Assembly (NCBI RefSeq): GCF_013694095.1
Contig: NZ_JACEFB010000010.1
Location: 1-64,000 of the forward strand
Source: Thermogemmata fonticola
GTDB lineage: Bacteria > Planctomycetota > Planctomycetia > Gemmatales > Gemmataceae
DNA length: 64,000 nucleotides
Direction of reading: 5' to 3'
In this document: piece by piece, positions 27,361 to 36,400 of the stretch
Layout of the letters: the number at the start of each line of letters is the position of its first letter
How positions within the stretch are numbered: position 1 is the stretch's first letter
Position numbers and translations under genes: made by a program
Notes under the pieces: generated by a model
Told to the model about the DNA's origin: nothing
Database searches by the model: none
Seen by the model: only the letters and a program-made list of their open reading frames with translations

Positions 27361-28593
27361 ATGTTCTGGGGACGACGAGTCGCACGAGAGATAGACCCGA
27401 CCCGCACAATCGGTGTGGAACTCAATGCCAGTATCATCCGCTCTGCGTGTTGGGGTCCAGAAGGATTACGGCAAATCCCGCTCCAACCCCCGGCAGAGGA
27501 AATGCCATTGTGCGTGGCGTTACATCAACGTCATCTGCTTTATGGTCAGGCGGCGCAAGCGGTGGCCCGTACCATGCCCCATGCGATTTGTGACAACTTT
27601 CTACCCTCGTTGGGCCACAGCCAGCAGTGGCGTTTTGGGCGCCATTGCCTGACAGCGGAAAGCGCCTTGGAAACAATCCTGCTGCACCTCCGGCCCGTTT
27701 GGGAGGCTCAAGCGGCTCCCTTGGCTGTGGCGGTCCCTGCCTATCTTTCAGCCGGGCAAGTCCAAGGATTGGCCCGATTGTTCCGCCGGATGGACTGTAC
27801 ACTGCGTGCTGTCTTATTGGCTCCCCTCGGTGTAGCCGCTGCGTTTGCCCCTGCTTTGTATTCTCACCTTCCCTCTCCAACGCAAAACACGTCCAAGACC
27901 TTAGTCCAAACTAACCAACCCGCACGAGACCTGCGGCAGGCACCGATCACCGTTGGGATTGTTGACGTGGATGCCTTTGCTCTCTCGGCAGCCGTGGTAG
28001 GCCTTACCCCGGATACAGCCCGTCTGCTGGCATTTTCCGCCTGGCCTCGCTTGGGTTTGTCGGTCTGGTACAACCGCGTGCTCGACGCTGTAGCCGATCA
28101 CTGTATTCGCTTATGTCGCCGGGACCCACGGGACTGGCCTGAAGCAGAACAAGGGCTTTTCGAGCAACTCCCTTACGCCTTGGAGCAATGCTACGCCGGT
28201 CAGACCATTCGCTGGCTGGTGCGAACCGACGAATGGTATCAGGAGTTGCACATGGTCCCAGAAGAGCTGGAAGGATACTGTGCCAGCCTAGCCCAAACGG
28301 CGGAGCAAGTCATTCGCCAGCTAACGCAAGATGCCACTAACTCAGGCCCTTTACGAGCATTGTGGATGACCTCACGCGCCTCACGCTTGCCAGGTCTAAA
28401 TCGTCAACTGCAATGGAACAAATCACCCGGCACCCGTCTGGAAATCCTCTCCCCTTCGGCAATTGCCCAGGCTGCTGCTACTCTCACTGCTCATTGGCCA
28501 CCTACAGAACAACCGATGTACCTCGATGGTACCATCTCATTGTCGGTCCCTGGTCGTCTCGCTGTGGCTGGACATAACATTCCGGCCACCTGA
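27361..28593 (+). CDS. Divergent Hsp70/actin-fold protein between MotA-like and vWA genes
   Basis: A 410-aa protein starting MFWGRRVAREIDPTRTIGVE. A degenerate phosphate loop 1 (TIGVELNASIIRSACW) is followed by an Hsp70-like second strand set, LAVAVPAYLSAGQVQGLARL and CTLRAVLLAPLGVAAAFA. This corresponds to the DnaK segment 'VPAYFNDxQR..D' to 'INEPTAAALA'. The expected phosphate loop 2 region reads ITVGIVDVDAFALSAAVVGL, lacking the usual DxGGGT glycines, so ATPase activity is doubtful. GGAGAAGG lies 6 bp before the ATG. No substrate-binding domain follows. The family call is from pattern only. Confidence 0.6.
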   Translation: MFWGRRVAREIDPTRTIGVELNASIIRSACWGPEGLRQIPLQPPAEEMPLCVALHQRHLLYGQAAQAVARTMPHAICDNFLPSLGHSQQWRFGRHCLTAESALETILLHLRPVWEAQAAPLAVAVPAYLSAGQVQGLARLFRRMDCTLRAVLLAPLGVAAAFAPALYSHLPSPTQNTSKTLVQTNQPARDLRQAPITVGIVDVDAFALSAAVVGLTPDTARLLAFSAWPRLGLSVWYNRVLDAVADHCIRLCRRDPRDWPEAEQGLFEQLPYALEQCYAGQTIRWLVRTDEWYQELHMVPEELEGYCASLAQTAEQVIRQLTQDATNSGPLRALWMTSRASRLPGLNRQLQWNKSPGTRLEILSPSAIAQAAATLTAHWPPTEQPMYLDGTISLSVPGRLAVAGHNIPAT

Positions 28594-28700
28594 CAAATCC
28601 CAACGCCTCGGTTTAGGAAACCTAGCGGTACCCGTAGGCAGTGTTTGATTCATACAAACAGCCAAGAAATGGATTCGAGCAGTTATCAGAGGACTACATC

Positions 28701-30146
28701 ATGCGCATCCGACACAAAGTTCCCACGCTGGTCAGCATGTGGATGCTGGACGTCTTCTGCTGTGCCTTGGGTTGCGTCACCTTGTTGTTTCTGATCAACA
28801 GTCGCATGGCTAGCGACGCGGCTGACACTAACCGCAATGCATTGACGGAACTGGCAAAACTCAAACAGCGCTACTCCGAACTGGTAACCAACTATGAAAG
28901 CGAAAAAGCCGCTTGGGAGGAGAATCGCCGTCGCCTGTTTCAAGAGTTAGATTCCCTCAGACAAGACAAGGAAGATCTTTCCCGCCATCTTGCCCTGTTG
29001 AAGAAAGAAGTCCAATCTCTTCAGGCTCAGCGGGATGCCGACCGCCTAGCTCTCGCCGATGCCGAAAAAAATCTGAGAACAACCCAGCAACAACTGACTA
29101 TCCTGCAAACCCAATCTCTCCGATCCGAAGAACTCCTCCGCAAAAAGCAGAAAGAGACCGACGACCTCCAGCAGCGCATTCAAACTTTGCAGACGACCCA
29201 GGATGATTTGCAGCGGCTGCTACGCGTCAAAGATGATGAAATGACTATGCTCTCGCGCCAGTTAGCCAACATGAAAAAGCAATTGCATGACTTAGAAGTT
29301 CTGCAGACTGCTTTGCGCCAAGAGCGTGACGCAGCCCGCACCGCAACCGAACAAGCTGTGAAAAAAGCGGAGATGGAACTGCAAGCGGCACAAACTCGCA
29401 TTCGCGATTTGACTCAGCGCTTGGAAGCGGCACAGACCACAATCATCGACCTTCAAGGCCAGAAGGCCCGCCTCGCCGACCGCTTCGACCAATTGCAAAA
29501 GAGCATGGAGAACCGCTTCGCCGGTATCGTCACCACGGGGCAACGCGTAGTCTTCATCGTGGACATTTCCGGGAGCATGGCCAAAAAAGACACTAACACC
29601 GTGGACCCGAATAAATGGCCCCTCGTCGTGGAAACGGTGGGGAAAGTGATGCGCAGCATCGTCGGCCTGAAAGAGTATCAGGTCATCATTTTTTCCAGCT
29701 CGGCCCGCTGGCTTTTCCACGACGAGGGCAACTGGCGAGCCTTCCGTGGAGAAGAGTCTGTCAAAGAGGTGATCGATGCTCTCCTGAAAACCCAACCCTA
29801 CGACGATACCAATCTCTATGCGGCCTTCGAATTGGCTTTCACATTACGCTCGAAAGGATTGGATACCATCTACCTGTTTTCCGATGGCTTGCCGACTTCC
29901 GGTCCCGGCCTCTCACCCGCCGACATCTCCCGACAGCCTCCGTTATCGGAATTAGAACGCAGTGACAAACTCAGCCGCCATCTGTTGTCCACCCTGCGCG
30001 ACCAATGGAATCGACCGGACGCCGCTCAGTCTAGAGTTCGCATTCATTCCGTCGGCTTCTATTTTGAAAGCCCCGAATTGGGAGCCTTTCTCTGGACCCT
30101 CGCCCGCGACAATGACGGAAGTTTCGTAGGCATGAGTAAACCTTGA
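28701..30146 (+). CDS. ExbD-like anchor, coiled coil and von Willebrand A domain protein
   Basis: A 481-aa protein. An N-terminal span (MWMLDVFCCALGCVTLLFLI, about residues 13-32) resembles the 'PLxDVxF' anchor of ExbD/TolR. A heptad-rich coiled coil of about 220 residues follows (about 45-265). The vWA domain then has a complete MIDAS: VVFIVDISGSM (DxSxS), YDDTNLYAAF (Thr) and YLFSDGLPTSG (Asp). AGAGGA precedes the ATG at 28701; the longer frame has no Shine-Dalgarno site. It lies 107 bp after the Hsp70-like gene. The coiled coil would project the metal-binding vWA domain away from the membrane (inferred). Partner unknown. Confidence 0.8.
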   Translation: MRIRHKVPTLVSMWMLDVFCCALGCVTLLFLINSRMASDAADTNRNALTELAKLKQRYSELVTNYESEKAAWEENRRRLFQELDSLRQDKEDLSRHLALLKKEVQSLQAQRDADRLALADAEKNLRTTQQQLTILQTQSLRSEELLRKKQKETDDLQQRIQTLQTTQDDLQRLLRVKDDEMTMLSRQLANMKKQLHDLEVLQTALRQERDAARTATEQAVKKAEMELQAAQTRIRDLTQRLEAAQTTIIDLQGQKARLADRFDQLQKSMENRFAGIVTTGQRVVFIVDISGSMAKKDTNTVDPNKWPLVVETVGKVMRSIVGLKEYQVIIFSSSARWLFHDEGNWRAFRGEESVKEVIDALLKTQPYDDTNLYAAFELAFTLRSKGLDTIYLFSDGLPTSGPGLSPADISRQPPLSELERSDKLSRHLLSTLRDQWNRPDAAQSRVRIHSVGFYFESPELGAFLWTLARDNDGSFVGMSKP

Positions 30147-30369
30147 GAAATCTCCGCATTCGTCACTGCTAGCACGTGCTCTTAGAATTCAGCACAAAAG
30201 CTGGCTAGGATGTGTGCCTGTCAAATCGAAGGAGGAGCGCTACCGAATTCGGAAAACTGGAAGGGGCGCAAAACTAACAACTTTCAGTTTATTGAAACCA
30301 TCCCATGCTATGGAACGTATCCGTGGATTTGCGAGCTCAGATCGGTATCGCTGAAATGCTAAGACAGAA

Positions 30370-30440
30370 TTGGGGATCCAGGATTCGAACCTGGACTAAC
30401 TGATCCAGAGTCAGTCGTGCTACCGTTACACCAATCCCCA
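30370..30440 (-). tRNA. tRNA-Gln (anticodon CTG)
   Basis: Minus strand. The acceptor stem TGGGGAT pairs with ATCCCCA, the D-arm contains GTGTAACGGTAGCAC, the anticodon arm is ACTGA-CTCTGGA-TCAGT with CTG at positions 34-36, and the T-loop is GTTCGAATC. CCA is not encoded. It reads CAG codons. Confidence 0.95.
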
Positions 30441-30508
30441 GCACTTGCGCTACCACTATAGGCCTCTTTCGCCCTCAGGGCAAGAGGATTAGTCACCAAA
30501 GGTGGTGC

Positions 30509-30612
30509 GGGTGCAACCAAATTCTCTGGGGGTTCCCTGCCGGGCAGCTCTGCTAGTCTGGGGAAACACCTCGCGGGTTCAGCCCCCACCCCCAGAGAAT
30601 CTAGTTACACCC
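30509..30612 (+). repeat. 104-bp palindrome-ended repeat, copy 3
   Basis: Between tRNA-Gln and tRNA-Pro. The left arm begins GGGTGCAACCAAATTCTCTG; the 58-bp core and the right arm equal those of copies 1 and 2. GGTGC occurs immediately left of it and one base to its right, possibly a short target duplication. Confidence 0.88.
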
Positions 30613-30722
30613 AGGTGCTCCCTTCTTGCAGAAGGGGTGGAAACCGAGGATGTTATGTCAATGTGCTAACCATGATGAACGGCTCTGGAATCTGGAATAA
30701 TGCGGAGGCCGAGAGAGGAGAA

Positions 30723-30797
30723 TCGGGCTGACTGGATTTGAACCAGCGACCTCTTGGTCCCGAACCAAGCGCTCTAGCCAAGCTGAGCTACAGCCCG
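30723..30797 (-). tRNA. tRNA-Pro (anticodon CGG)
   Basis: Minus strand. The acceptor stem CGGGCTG pairs with CAGCCCG, the D-arm is GCTCAGCTTGGCTAGAGC, the anticodon arm is CTTGG-TTCGGGA-CCAAG with CGG at 34-36, and the T-loop is GTTCAAATC. CCA is not encoded. It reads CCG codons. It lies between repeat copies 3 and 4. Confidence 0.95.
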
Positions 30798-30915
30798 TCA
30801 AATAATGGGTCTCAGTAGCAGATCTTCTGCATAGCATCTCTGAGTCGTAAGTATCCTAGCGGCAAGCGGGGAAAAGTCAATGCGGCCTGAAGCTCGCCAG
30901 AATGCGGGGGTGCTT

Positions 30916-31019
30916 GGGTGCAACCAGATTTTCTGGGGGGTCCCTGCCGGGCAGCTCTGCTAGTCTGGGGAAACACCTCGCGGGTTCAGCCCCCACCCCC
31001 AAAGAATCTAGTTACACCC
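30916..31019 (+). repeat. 104-bp palindrome-ended repeat, copy 4
   Basis: Downstream of tRNA-Pro. The left arm has one altered base (GGGGGG for GGGGGT) and the right arm has AAAGAATC for AGAGAATC. The 58-bp core is unchanged. Confidence 0.88.
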
Positions 31020-31181
31020 TGAAAGCGGCGGCGCGGTGTTGGGGCCGTCCAACCCTGGCAAGCAAAAGCGGGCGGGGGAGGAAATCCGGGAGGAATTGGG
31101 TAGTGGAAACTCGACTCGACATTGGCCCACGGATCGAGTATGGGAGGGCCAGGAAAACGGGTGCCGCGAGGAGAGACCATC

Positions 31182-32186
31182 GTGGCGGAAGACGGGCACG
31201 GATGGATTGTAGAAACCCAGCATTTGACGAAGATATACCGCAACCGGCAGATTGCTCTCAATGATGTGACATTGACGTTAGAGCCGGGATGCGTGCTGGG
31301 CTTGTTAGGCCCCAACGGCGCGGGCAAGACAACGTTGTTGCGTCTAATCCTGGGTTTGCACCGCCCGACAGCGGGGTCCGTGCGGGTGTTTGGCCGCCTA
31401 ATGACGCCGAATGCCGCGGATATCCGCCGTCGGATTGGCTACATTCCGACAAATCCGCAGTTCCCCCGCGGGATGACGCCAATCAGTTATTTGGATTACA
31501 TTGGCCGCCTCTTCGGCCTGCCGCGGGATGTGCGTAAGCCAAAGCTGGCCACGCTGATCCGAGCGGTGGATCTGCTGCCGCACTCCGGCGAACCGATTGC
31601 CCATTTCACGCCGGGAATGACCGCCCGCTTGGCGGTGGCTGCCAGTTTGATCAATGAACCGGACCTGCTCATCTGGGATGAGCCAACCCACGGCCTAGAC
31701 ATCGAAGCCCGCCGCTCCATGCTGGAGTTGATCAAGCAGCTTGCCTCGGAAAAGACCCTGATTTTGAGCAGTCATAATCTCAGCGACGTGGATGAAGTCT
31801 GCAATTATGCCTGCGTGCTTAATAAGGGGCAAATGATATTCCACGGGACTTTGCAGGACCTGAAAGGCCGGATTCGCCGCAATCACTATGAACTGGACGT
31901 GGACGGAGAGCACAAAGCCATCAGCAAAGCTGTGGGCGTGCTGCGAGGATTGAAGGATTTCATCCAGGTCGTCTTCCGCCATCGGCGCCTGGATGTGAAA
32001 CTGGGGGAGGAAACGCCGAATACGGCCCTGTTAGCCCAGTTGTTTCAGGTATTGCATGATCACAAGATTACCGTGATCAGTGTGCGAACGGTGGGAATGC
32101 AGACGGAACAGGCGTATTTAGACCTGGTGGAACGGGAGGAGAGCCGGGGTTTTGTGCGTTTGTACCCTGCCTCGGAAGCCGCCTGA
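31182..32186 (+). CDS. ABC transporter ATP-binding protein (ABC-2 exporter type)
   Basis: A 334-aa protein starting at GTG 31182 (VAEDGHGWIVETQHLTKIY), 8 bp after GAGGAG (31168-31173). Walker A is GLLGPNGAGKTTLLR, the Q-loop lies in YIPTNPQFPRGM, Walker B is LLIWDEPTHGLD and the H-loop is LILSSHNLSD. The signature motif is unusual: HFTPGMTARLAVAASL instead of LSGGQ. The C-terminal 100 residues form the regulatory extension common in ABC-2 exporter ATPases. It pairs with the membrane protein gene 36 bp downstream. Substrate unknown. Confidence 0.9.
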   Translation: MAEDGHGWIVETQHLTKIYRNRQIALNDVTLTLEPGCVLGLLGPNGAGKTTLLRLILGLHRPTAGSVRVFGRLMTPNAADIRRRIGYIPTNPQFPRGMTPISYLDYIGRLFGLPRDVRKPKLATLIRAVDLLPHSGEPIAHFTPGMTARLAVAASLINEPDLLIWDEPTHGLDIEARRSMLELIKQLASEKTLILSSHNLSDVDEVCNYACVLNKGQMIFHGTLQDLKGRIRRNHYELDVDGEHKAISKAVGVLRGLKDFIQVVFRHRRLDVKLGEETPNTALLAQLFQVLHDHKITVISVRTVGMQTEQAYLDLVEREESRGFVRLYPASEAA

Positions 32187-32222
32187 TACAGTCTGCGGAC
32201 GCTTGCAGAGAGGCCAGAGGAC

Positions 32223-33068
32223 ATGTCCACTAATGCAGCGGCGCGTGGGGAATGGTCCCGGAGTGGTTCGGGACGGCGTGCCGGTGAGATGACCGATCCA
32301 CCCGCCGTGGTAACTGTCCGTTTCCATCGTTTCCTGCCGTATTGGGCCGTGCTGCAAACCGACCTACGCCAGACAGCCCAAGGGTGGTTGTTTGTTCTGT
32401 GGATAGCGCTGGTAGTCATTGGGGTATGCGGTTTTTTCCTTTACCGGGTCGGGGTGCAACAGGAAGCGGGATTGGTGCAATCCGCAGCAGTACTCTGTGC
32501 AGAGGCATTGCGGGCTGCATTTCTCGGAAGCCTCGCCGTTGTTGTCATTCTTAGTGTGGCAGCCATCAGCAGTGAACGGGGAACCGTGGCGGATGCAGTT
32601 CTCTCAAGGGGGATCAGCCGCCATCAGTATTTCCTGGCCCGGCAGCACGCCCGCGTGATTCTGGTTGGGATCGCCTTTGCGCTGATCAGCACGGGGATCA
32701 TCGCAGCCGGGTCTTTGCTCTTCCGGGGCGAAGCTGATATTTCTCTCCACGGAGCGGCAGTCGTGATTGGCCTGCTCAGCCTGCTTCTCGCCGTGGTAGC
32801 GGCGGTCGGGGTGGTCCTCGGAGCATTGACCAACAGTGCGGTTCTTGGGATTACCATCTATTGGCTGCTTCTCTACGGCGGGGGACTACTGCTGATGTTG
32901 GCCCCCGAACCCTGGCCAGGACCAGAACGCGAATTGACTCGGTTGCGTTACGTGCTCCAGGGATATTACTCGGCGGCGTATTATGGCCGGGTAGCGCTCA
33001 CCGCGATCGCCATCGCTCTCGCAGCTACGATTTGCGGGTTGATCGGCTTCAGTCGCAAGGATGTCTGA
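32223..33068 (+). CDS. ABC-2 type transporter permease
   Basis: A 281-aa protein with six likely membrane spans, for example WLFVLWIALVVIGVCGFFLY at about residue 55 and AAVVIGLLSLLLAVVAAVGV at about 178. The loop AISSERGTVADAVLSRGISR after the second span is the typical cytoplasmic coupling segment of ABC-2 permeases. The N-terminus of about 35 residues is charged and cytoplasmic. AGAGGAC precedes the ATG. It follows its ATPase gene by 36 bp and surely forms one exporter with it. Confidence 0.85.
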   Translation: MSTNAAARGEWSRSGSGRRAGEMTDPPAVVTVRFHRFLPYWAVLQTDLRQTAQGWLFVLWIALVVIGVCGFFLYRVGVQQEAGLVQSAAVLCAEALRAAFLGSLAVVVILSVAAISSERGTVADAVLSRGISRHQYFLARQHARVILVGIAFALISTGIIAAGSLLFRGEADISLHGAAVVIGLLSLLLAVVAAVGVVLGALTNSAVLGITIYWLLLYGGGLLLMLAPEPWPGPERELTRLRYVLQGYYSAAYYGRVALTAIAIALAATICGLIGFSRKDV

Positions 33069-33431
33069 AAAAGCTTCCCGCAGATTCCAGATCACTCCCG
33101 TGCAGCCAAGCACGGTACGATGTTGCACCATTTCAACACTCAAGCTAGCTTCATGACACAATTCCCGCTTGGATGCAATTCCCGCTGGATTAGATGGTGA
33201 TGGTGTAATGCTCTGGTGATGATGTAACGCTTGTGACAACCTACGTTCGCATGCAGGGCGGAGAAGGCGAGGGGAACTGGTCGCCACGCTGTCCCCTCTA
33301 ACTACACTTACAGTGAAGAGCTGAAGAGCTGGAGAAACGGGAATCGAGTGAGGCCGTCAAAGCCGCCGAGGCGAAGGGATGCCATCTCCCCCACGATCCT
33401 CGCGGCTAGATGGCCAAACAGGCGAGGAAAT
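33069..33431. other. Intergenic region upstream of sdh
   Basis: 363 bp. It must hold the promoter of the sdhCAB cluster. I see no gene; a Met-rich longer frame into sdhC exists but has no Shine-Dalgarno support. Confidence 0.4.
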
Positions 33432-34214
33432 ATGACTGGGAGTTCTCAAGGCACGGTACGCCACCCGAAAGGCCCACCTCTGGTCAGTGCTGAACGGCGT
33501 CTTGGAGCTTGGCTGGTCACGGTGCTGGATTCCAGTGTCGGGGCGAAAGTCGTGGTGGCATTGGGCGGGATTGGGCTAGCTTTGTTCGCCATTTTTCACA
33601 TGTTGGGCAACTTAAAGATTTTTCAAGGCCGTGATGCTCTCAATGCGTATGCTCACTTTCTCAAACATGATTTAGGGGCGCTGCTGTGGCTGGCGCGGGC
33701 GGGGCTGCTGGCCATCTTCCTGTTGCATGCTGTGTTTGCATTGCGGTTGAAATGGCGGACGGCTTCGGCGCGACCCCAGCCGTATGCCTACCCGGCACGG
33801 ACACCGGATCGCCTGGCGGCCCGTACTATGGCTCTCACCGGCGTTCTGATCGGCTTGTTTATCCTCTTGCACTTGGCCCATTTCACCTTGGGGTGGGTGC
33901 ATGCTGCGGAGCAGAACGGCCAATCGATTCACTACCTGGACCTAAAGGATGCTCAAGGGCGGCATGATGTCTACGCGATGGTGGTGGCAGGGTTCCGCAC
34001 CACTTGGATCGCTGCTATTTACCTACTGGCGCAAGTAGCTTTATTTGTCCATTTGATCCACGGCATTCCGAGCACCTTTCAGACCTTGGGACTCCAGAGC
34101 CGCCGGACCCTTAGCGCTATCCGGGGGCTGGGAATGCTAGTCGCTGCAATCATTCTGATCGGGAACTGCGGGATTGTGATAGCGGTATGGGGCGGCTGGG
34201 TGTCAGCATCATGA
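33432..34214 (+). CDS. sdhC: Succinate dehydrogenase cytochrome b subunit (type B)
   Basis: Membrane anchor of complex II, carrying heme and passing electrons to quinone. The 260-aa protein has five spans, as in the single-subunit diheme anchors of type-B enzymes. His candidates for heme ligands are in FAIFHMLGNLKIF, LLHAVFALRL, FILLHLAHFTLGW and ALFVHLIHGI. GCGAGGAAAT lies just before the ATG at 33432, whereas the upstream in-frame starts have no such site. It is followed by sdhA after 171 bp and then sdhB. No separate sdhD is present. Confidence 0.88.
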   Translation: MTGSSQGTVRHPKGPPLVSAERRLGAWLVTVLDSSVGAKVVVALGGIGLALFAIFHMLGNLKIFQGRDALNAYAHFLKHDLGALLWLARAGLLAIFLLHAVFALRLKWRTASARPQPYAYPARTPDRLAARTMALTGVLIGLFILLHLAHFTLGWVHAAEQNGQSIHYLDLKDAQGRHDVYAMVVAGFRTTWIAAIYLLAQVALFVHLIHGIPSTFQTLGLQSRRTLSAIRGLGMLVAAIILIGNCGIVIAVWGGWVSAS

Positions 34215-34385
34215 CAAAGTGATAAGGGCGGGTAGTATCACTTGGACGAAGCGGCACAATAACTGAGGATGTAGCTCGCCACTCCCGCTGTGGTCATTCG
34301 ATCTGCAGGGATATACCAGCAGGGATATACCACACGGCGGTAGGAGTAGCAAATCCTAGGACTCCCCATAGGAGAGAAATGGGCG

Positions 34386-36302
34386 ATGAGTTTGGATGCG
34401 AAGGTGCCTTCCGGGCCGCTTGCGGAAAAGTGGACTCGGTTCAAGCGAGAGCAGCGTTTGATCAGTCCCGCGAACAAGGCGAAATACACCGTCATTGTCG
34501 TGGGGACTGGACTGGCTGGGGCCAGCGCGGCGGCCACGATGGCCGAACTGGGCTATAAGGTACTCGTGTTTTGCTTTCACGATACTCCGCGGCGTGCCCA
34601 TTCCATTGCCGCTCAGGGTGGGATCAACGCGGCCAAGAATTACCGCAACGACGGAGACAGCGTTTTCCGGCTCTTTTACGACACGATCAAGGGAGGAGAC
34701 TTCCGCAGCCGCGAAGCCAACGTCTATCGACTCGCCGAGGTGTCCGGTAACATCATTGACCAGTGTGTCGCTCAAGGCGTTCCCTTTGCTCGTGAGTACG
34801 GCGGTCTGCTGGAGACGCGGAGTTTCGGGGGCGCTCAGTTGCAGCGCACCTTTTACTGCCGGGGCCAGACAGGTCAGCAATTGCTGCTGGGAGCTTACCA
34901 GGCACTGTGCCGTCAGATCAGCTACGGTACAGTCCACATGTTTCCCCGCTGCGAGATGCTAGACCTGGTTGTAATCGATGGCCGCGCCCGCGGAATCGTG
35001 ACTCGCCATCTGGTTACGGGCAAGATTGAGTCCTTTGCGGCGGATGCCGTCGTGCTGGCCACTGGTGGCTACAGCAATGTGTTTTACCTGTCCACTAATG
35101 CGATCGGTTGCAACGTTTCCGCCACTTACCGGGCCTACAAACGCGGCGCATTTTTCGCCAACCCGTGCTTCACTCAGATTCACCCGACCTGCATTCCGGT
35201 CAGCGGCGAGCACCAGTCCAAGCTGACGCTGATGAGCGAAAGCCTGCGCAATGACGGGCGGGTCTGGGTTCCCAAACGCCGAGAAGATATTGGCAAGCAT
35301 CCGAATGACATCCCTGAGTCGGACCGAGATTATTTCCTCGAGCGGAAATACCCCAGTTATGGTAATCTGGCGCCGCGAGACATTGCTAGTCGCGCCGCCA
35401 AAGAGGTTTGCGACGAAGGCCGCGGCGTGGGTCCGTCAGGCCGCGGTGTGTATCTGGACTTCGCGGACGCCATTCGCCGGCAAGGGATCGAACGAATCCG
35501 GGAAAAATACGGCAACCTTTTCGATATGTATGAACGGATCACGGGGGAAAACGCCTACACTCAACCGATGCGTATCTACCCTGCGCCGCATTACACCATG
35601 GGGGGATTATGGGTCAACTACGAGCTGATGTCTAACCTGCCGGGTTTGTTCGTGATTGGTGAGGCCAATTTCTCGGATCACGGGGCGAATCGCCTGGGTG
35701 CCTCGGCCCTGATGCAAGGCTTGGCCGACGGATACTTCATTCTCCCCTATACGCTGACCCACTGGCTGGCTGGGGTCAAGCCGGGTTTGCCTCCGCTCGA
35801 TCACCCGGAGTTCCGCCGCTGCGAGGCTGAAGCGCACCAGCGCCTCAAGCGCCTCTTGTCCATCGGTGGCCAGAAAACCGCGGTCGAGTTCCACCGTCAG
35901 TTGGGTCACATCCTCTGGGACCATGTGGGAATGGCCCGCTGCCGCGAAGGCTTGCTCCAGGCCATCGAACAAATCCGCAGCTTGCGTGAGGAGTTCTGGG
36001 AGAACGTTCGAGTGCCTGGAAGTGATGCGGACCTGAACATGGCCCTGGAACGCGCTAGTCGCGTAGCGGATTACTTGGAGTTCGCGGAACTGATGGCCCT
36101 GGATGCCCTGCGGCGAGAAGAGAGTTGCGGCGCGCATTTTCGAGTCGAATACCAAACGGCGGACGGCGAAGCGAAACGAGACGATGAGCGTTTCTGCCAC
36201 GTTGCTGCCTGGGAATACACCGGACCGGATCGCGAACCTATTCGTCACGAAGAACCGCTCATCTTTGAAACCGTGAAACTGGCCGAGCGGAGCTATAAGT
36301 GA
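34386..36302 (+). CDS. sdhA: Succinate dehydrogenase flavoprotein subunit
   Basis: Oxidises succinate to fumarate in the TCA cycle. The 638-aa protein has the FAD dinucleotide motif [20 protein letters not shown] and [16 protein letters not shown] with the His used for covalent FAD. It has the substrate-site blocks [27 protein letters not shown] and [20 protein letters not shown]. The C-terminal domain is complete. AGGAGAG lies 9 bp before the ATG. The stop overlaps an in-frame GTG of the sdhB frame (ATAAGTGA). Confidence 0.95.
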   Translation: MSLDAKVPSGPLAEKWTRFKREQRLISPANKAKYTVIVVGTGLAGASAAATMAELGYKVLVFCFHDTPRRAHSIAAQGGINAAKNYRNDGDSVFRLFYDTIKGGDFRSREANVYRLAEVSGNIIDQCVAQGVPFAREYGGLLETRSFGGAQLQRTFYCRGQTGQQLLLGAYQALCRQISYGTVHMFPRCEMLDLVVIDGRARGIVTRHLVTGKIESFAADAVVLATGGYSNVFYLSTNAIGCNVSATYRAYKRGAFFANPCFTQIHPTCIPVSGEHQSKLTLMSESLRNDGRVWVPKRREDIGKHPNDIPESDRDYFLERKYPSYGNLAPRDIASRAAKEVCDEGRGVGPSGRGVYLDFADAIRRQGIERIREKYGNLFDMYERITGENAYTQPMRIYPAPHYTMGGLWVNYELMSNLPGLFVIGEANFSDHGANRLGASALMQGLADGYFILPYTLTHWLAGVKPGLPPLDHPEFRRCEAEAHQRLKRLLSIGGQKTAVEFHRQLGHILWDHVGMARCREGLLQAIEQIRSLREEFWENVRVPGSDADLNMALERASRVADYLEFAELMALDALRREESCGAHFRVEYQTADGEAKRDDERFCHVAAWEYTGPDREPIRHEEPLIFETVKLAERSYK

Positions 36303-36400
36303 AAGGTGTTGCGAGAGAACAGGGGAAAACAGCCCTCTTCAAACTCCTGGAAGCTTCTGGACACACACTCACCTTGAACTTGCTCATGAGGGAATCTGAG

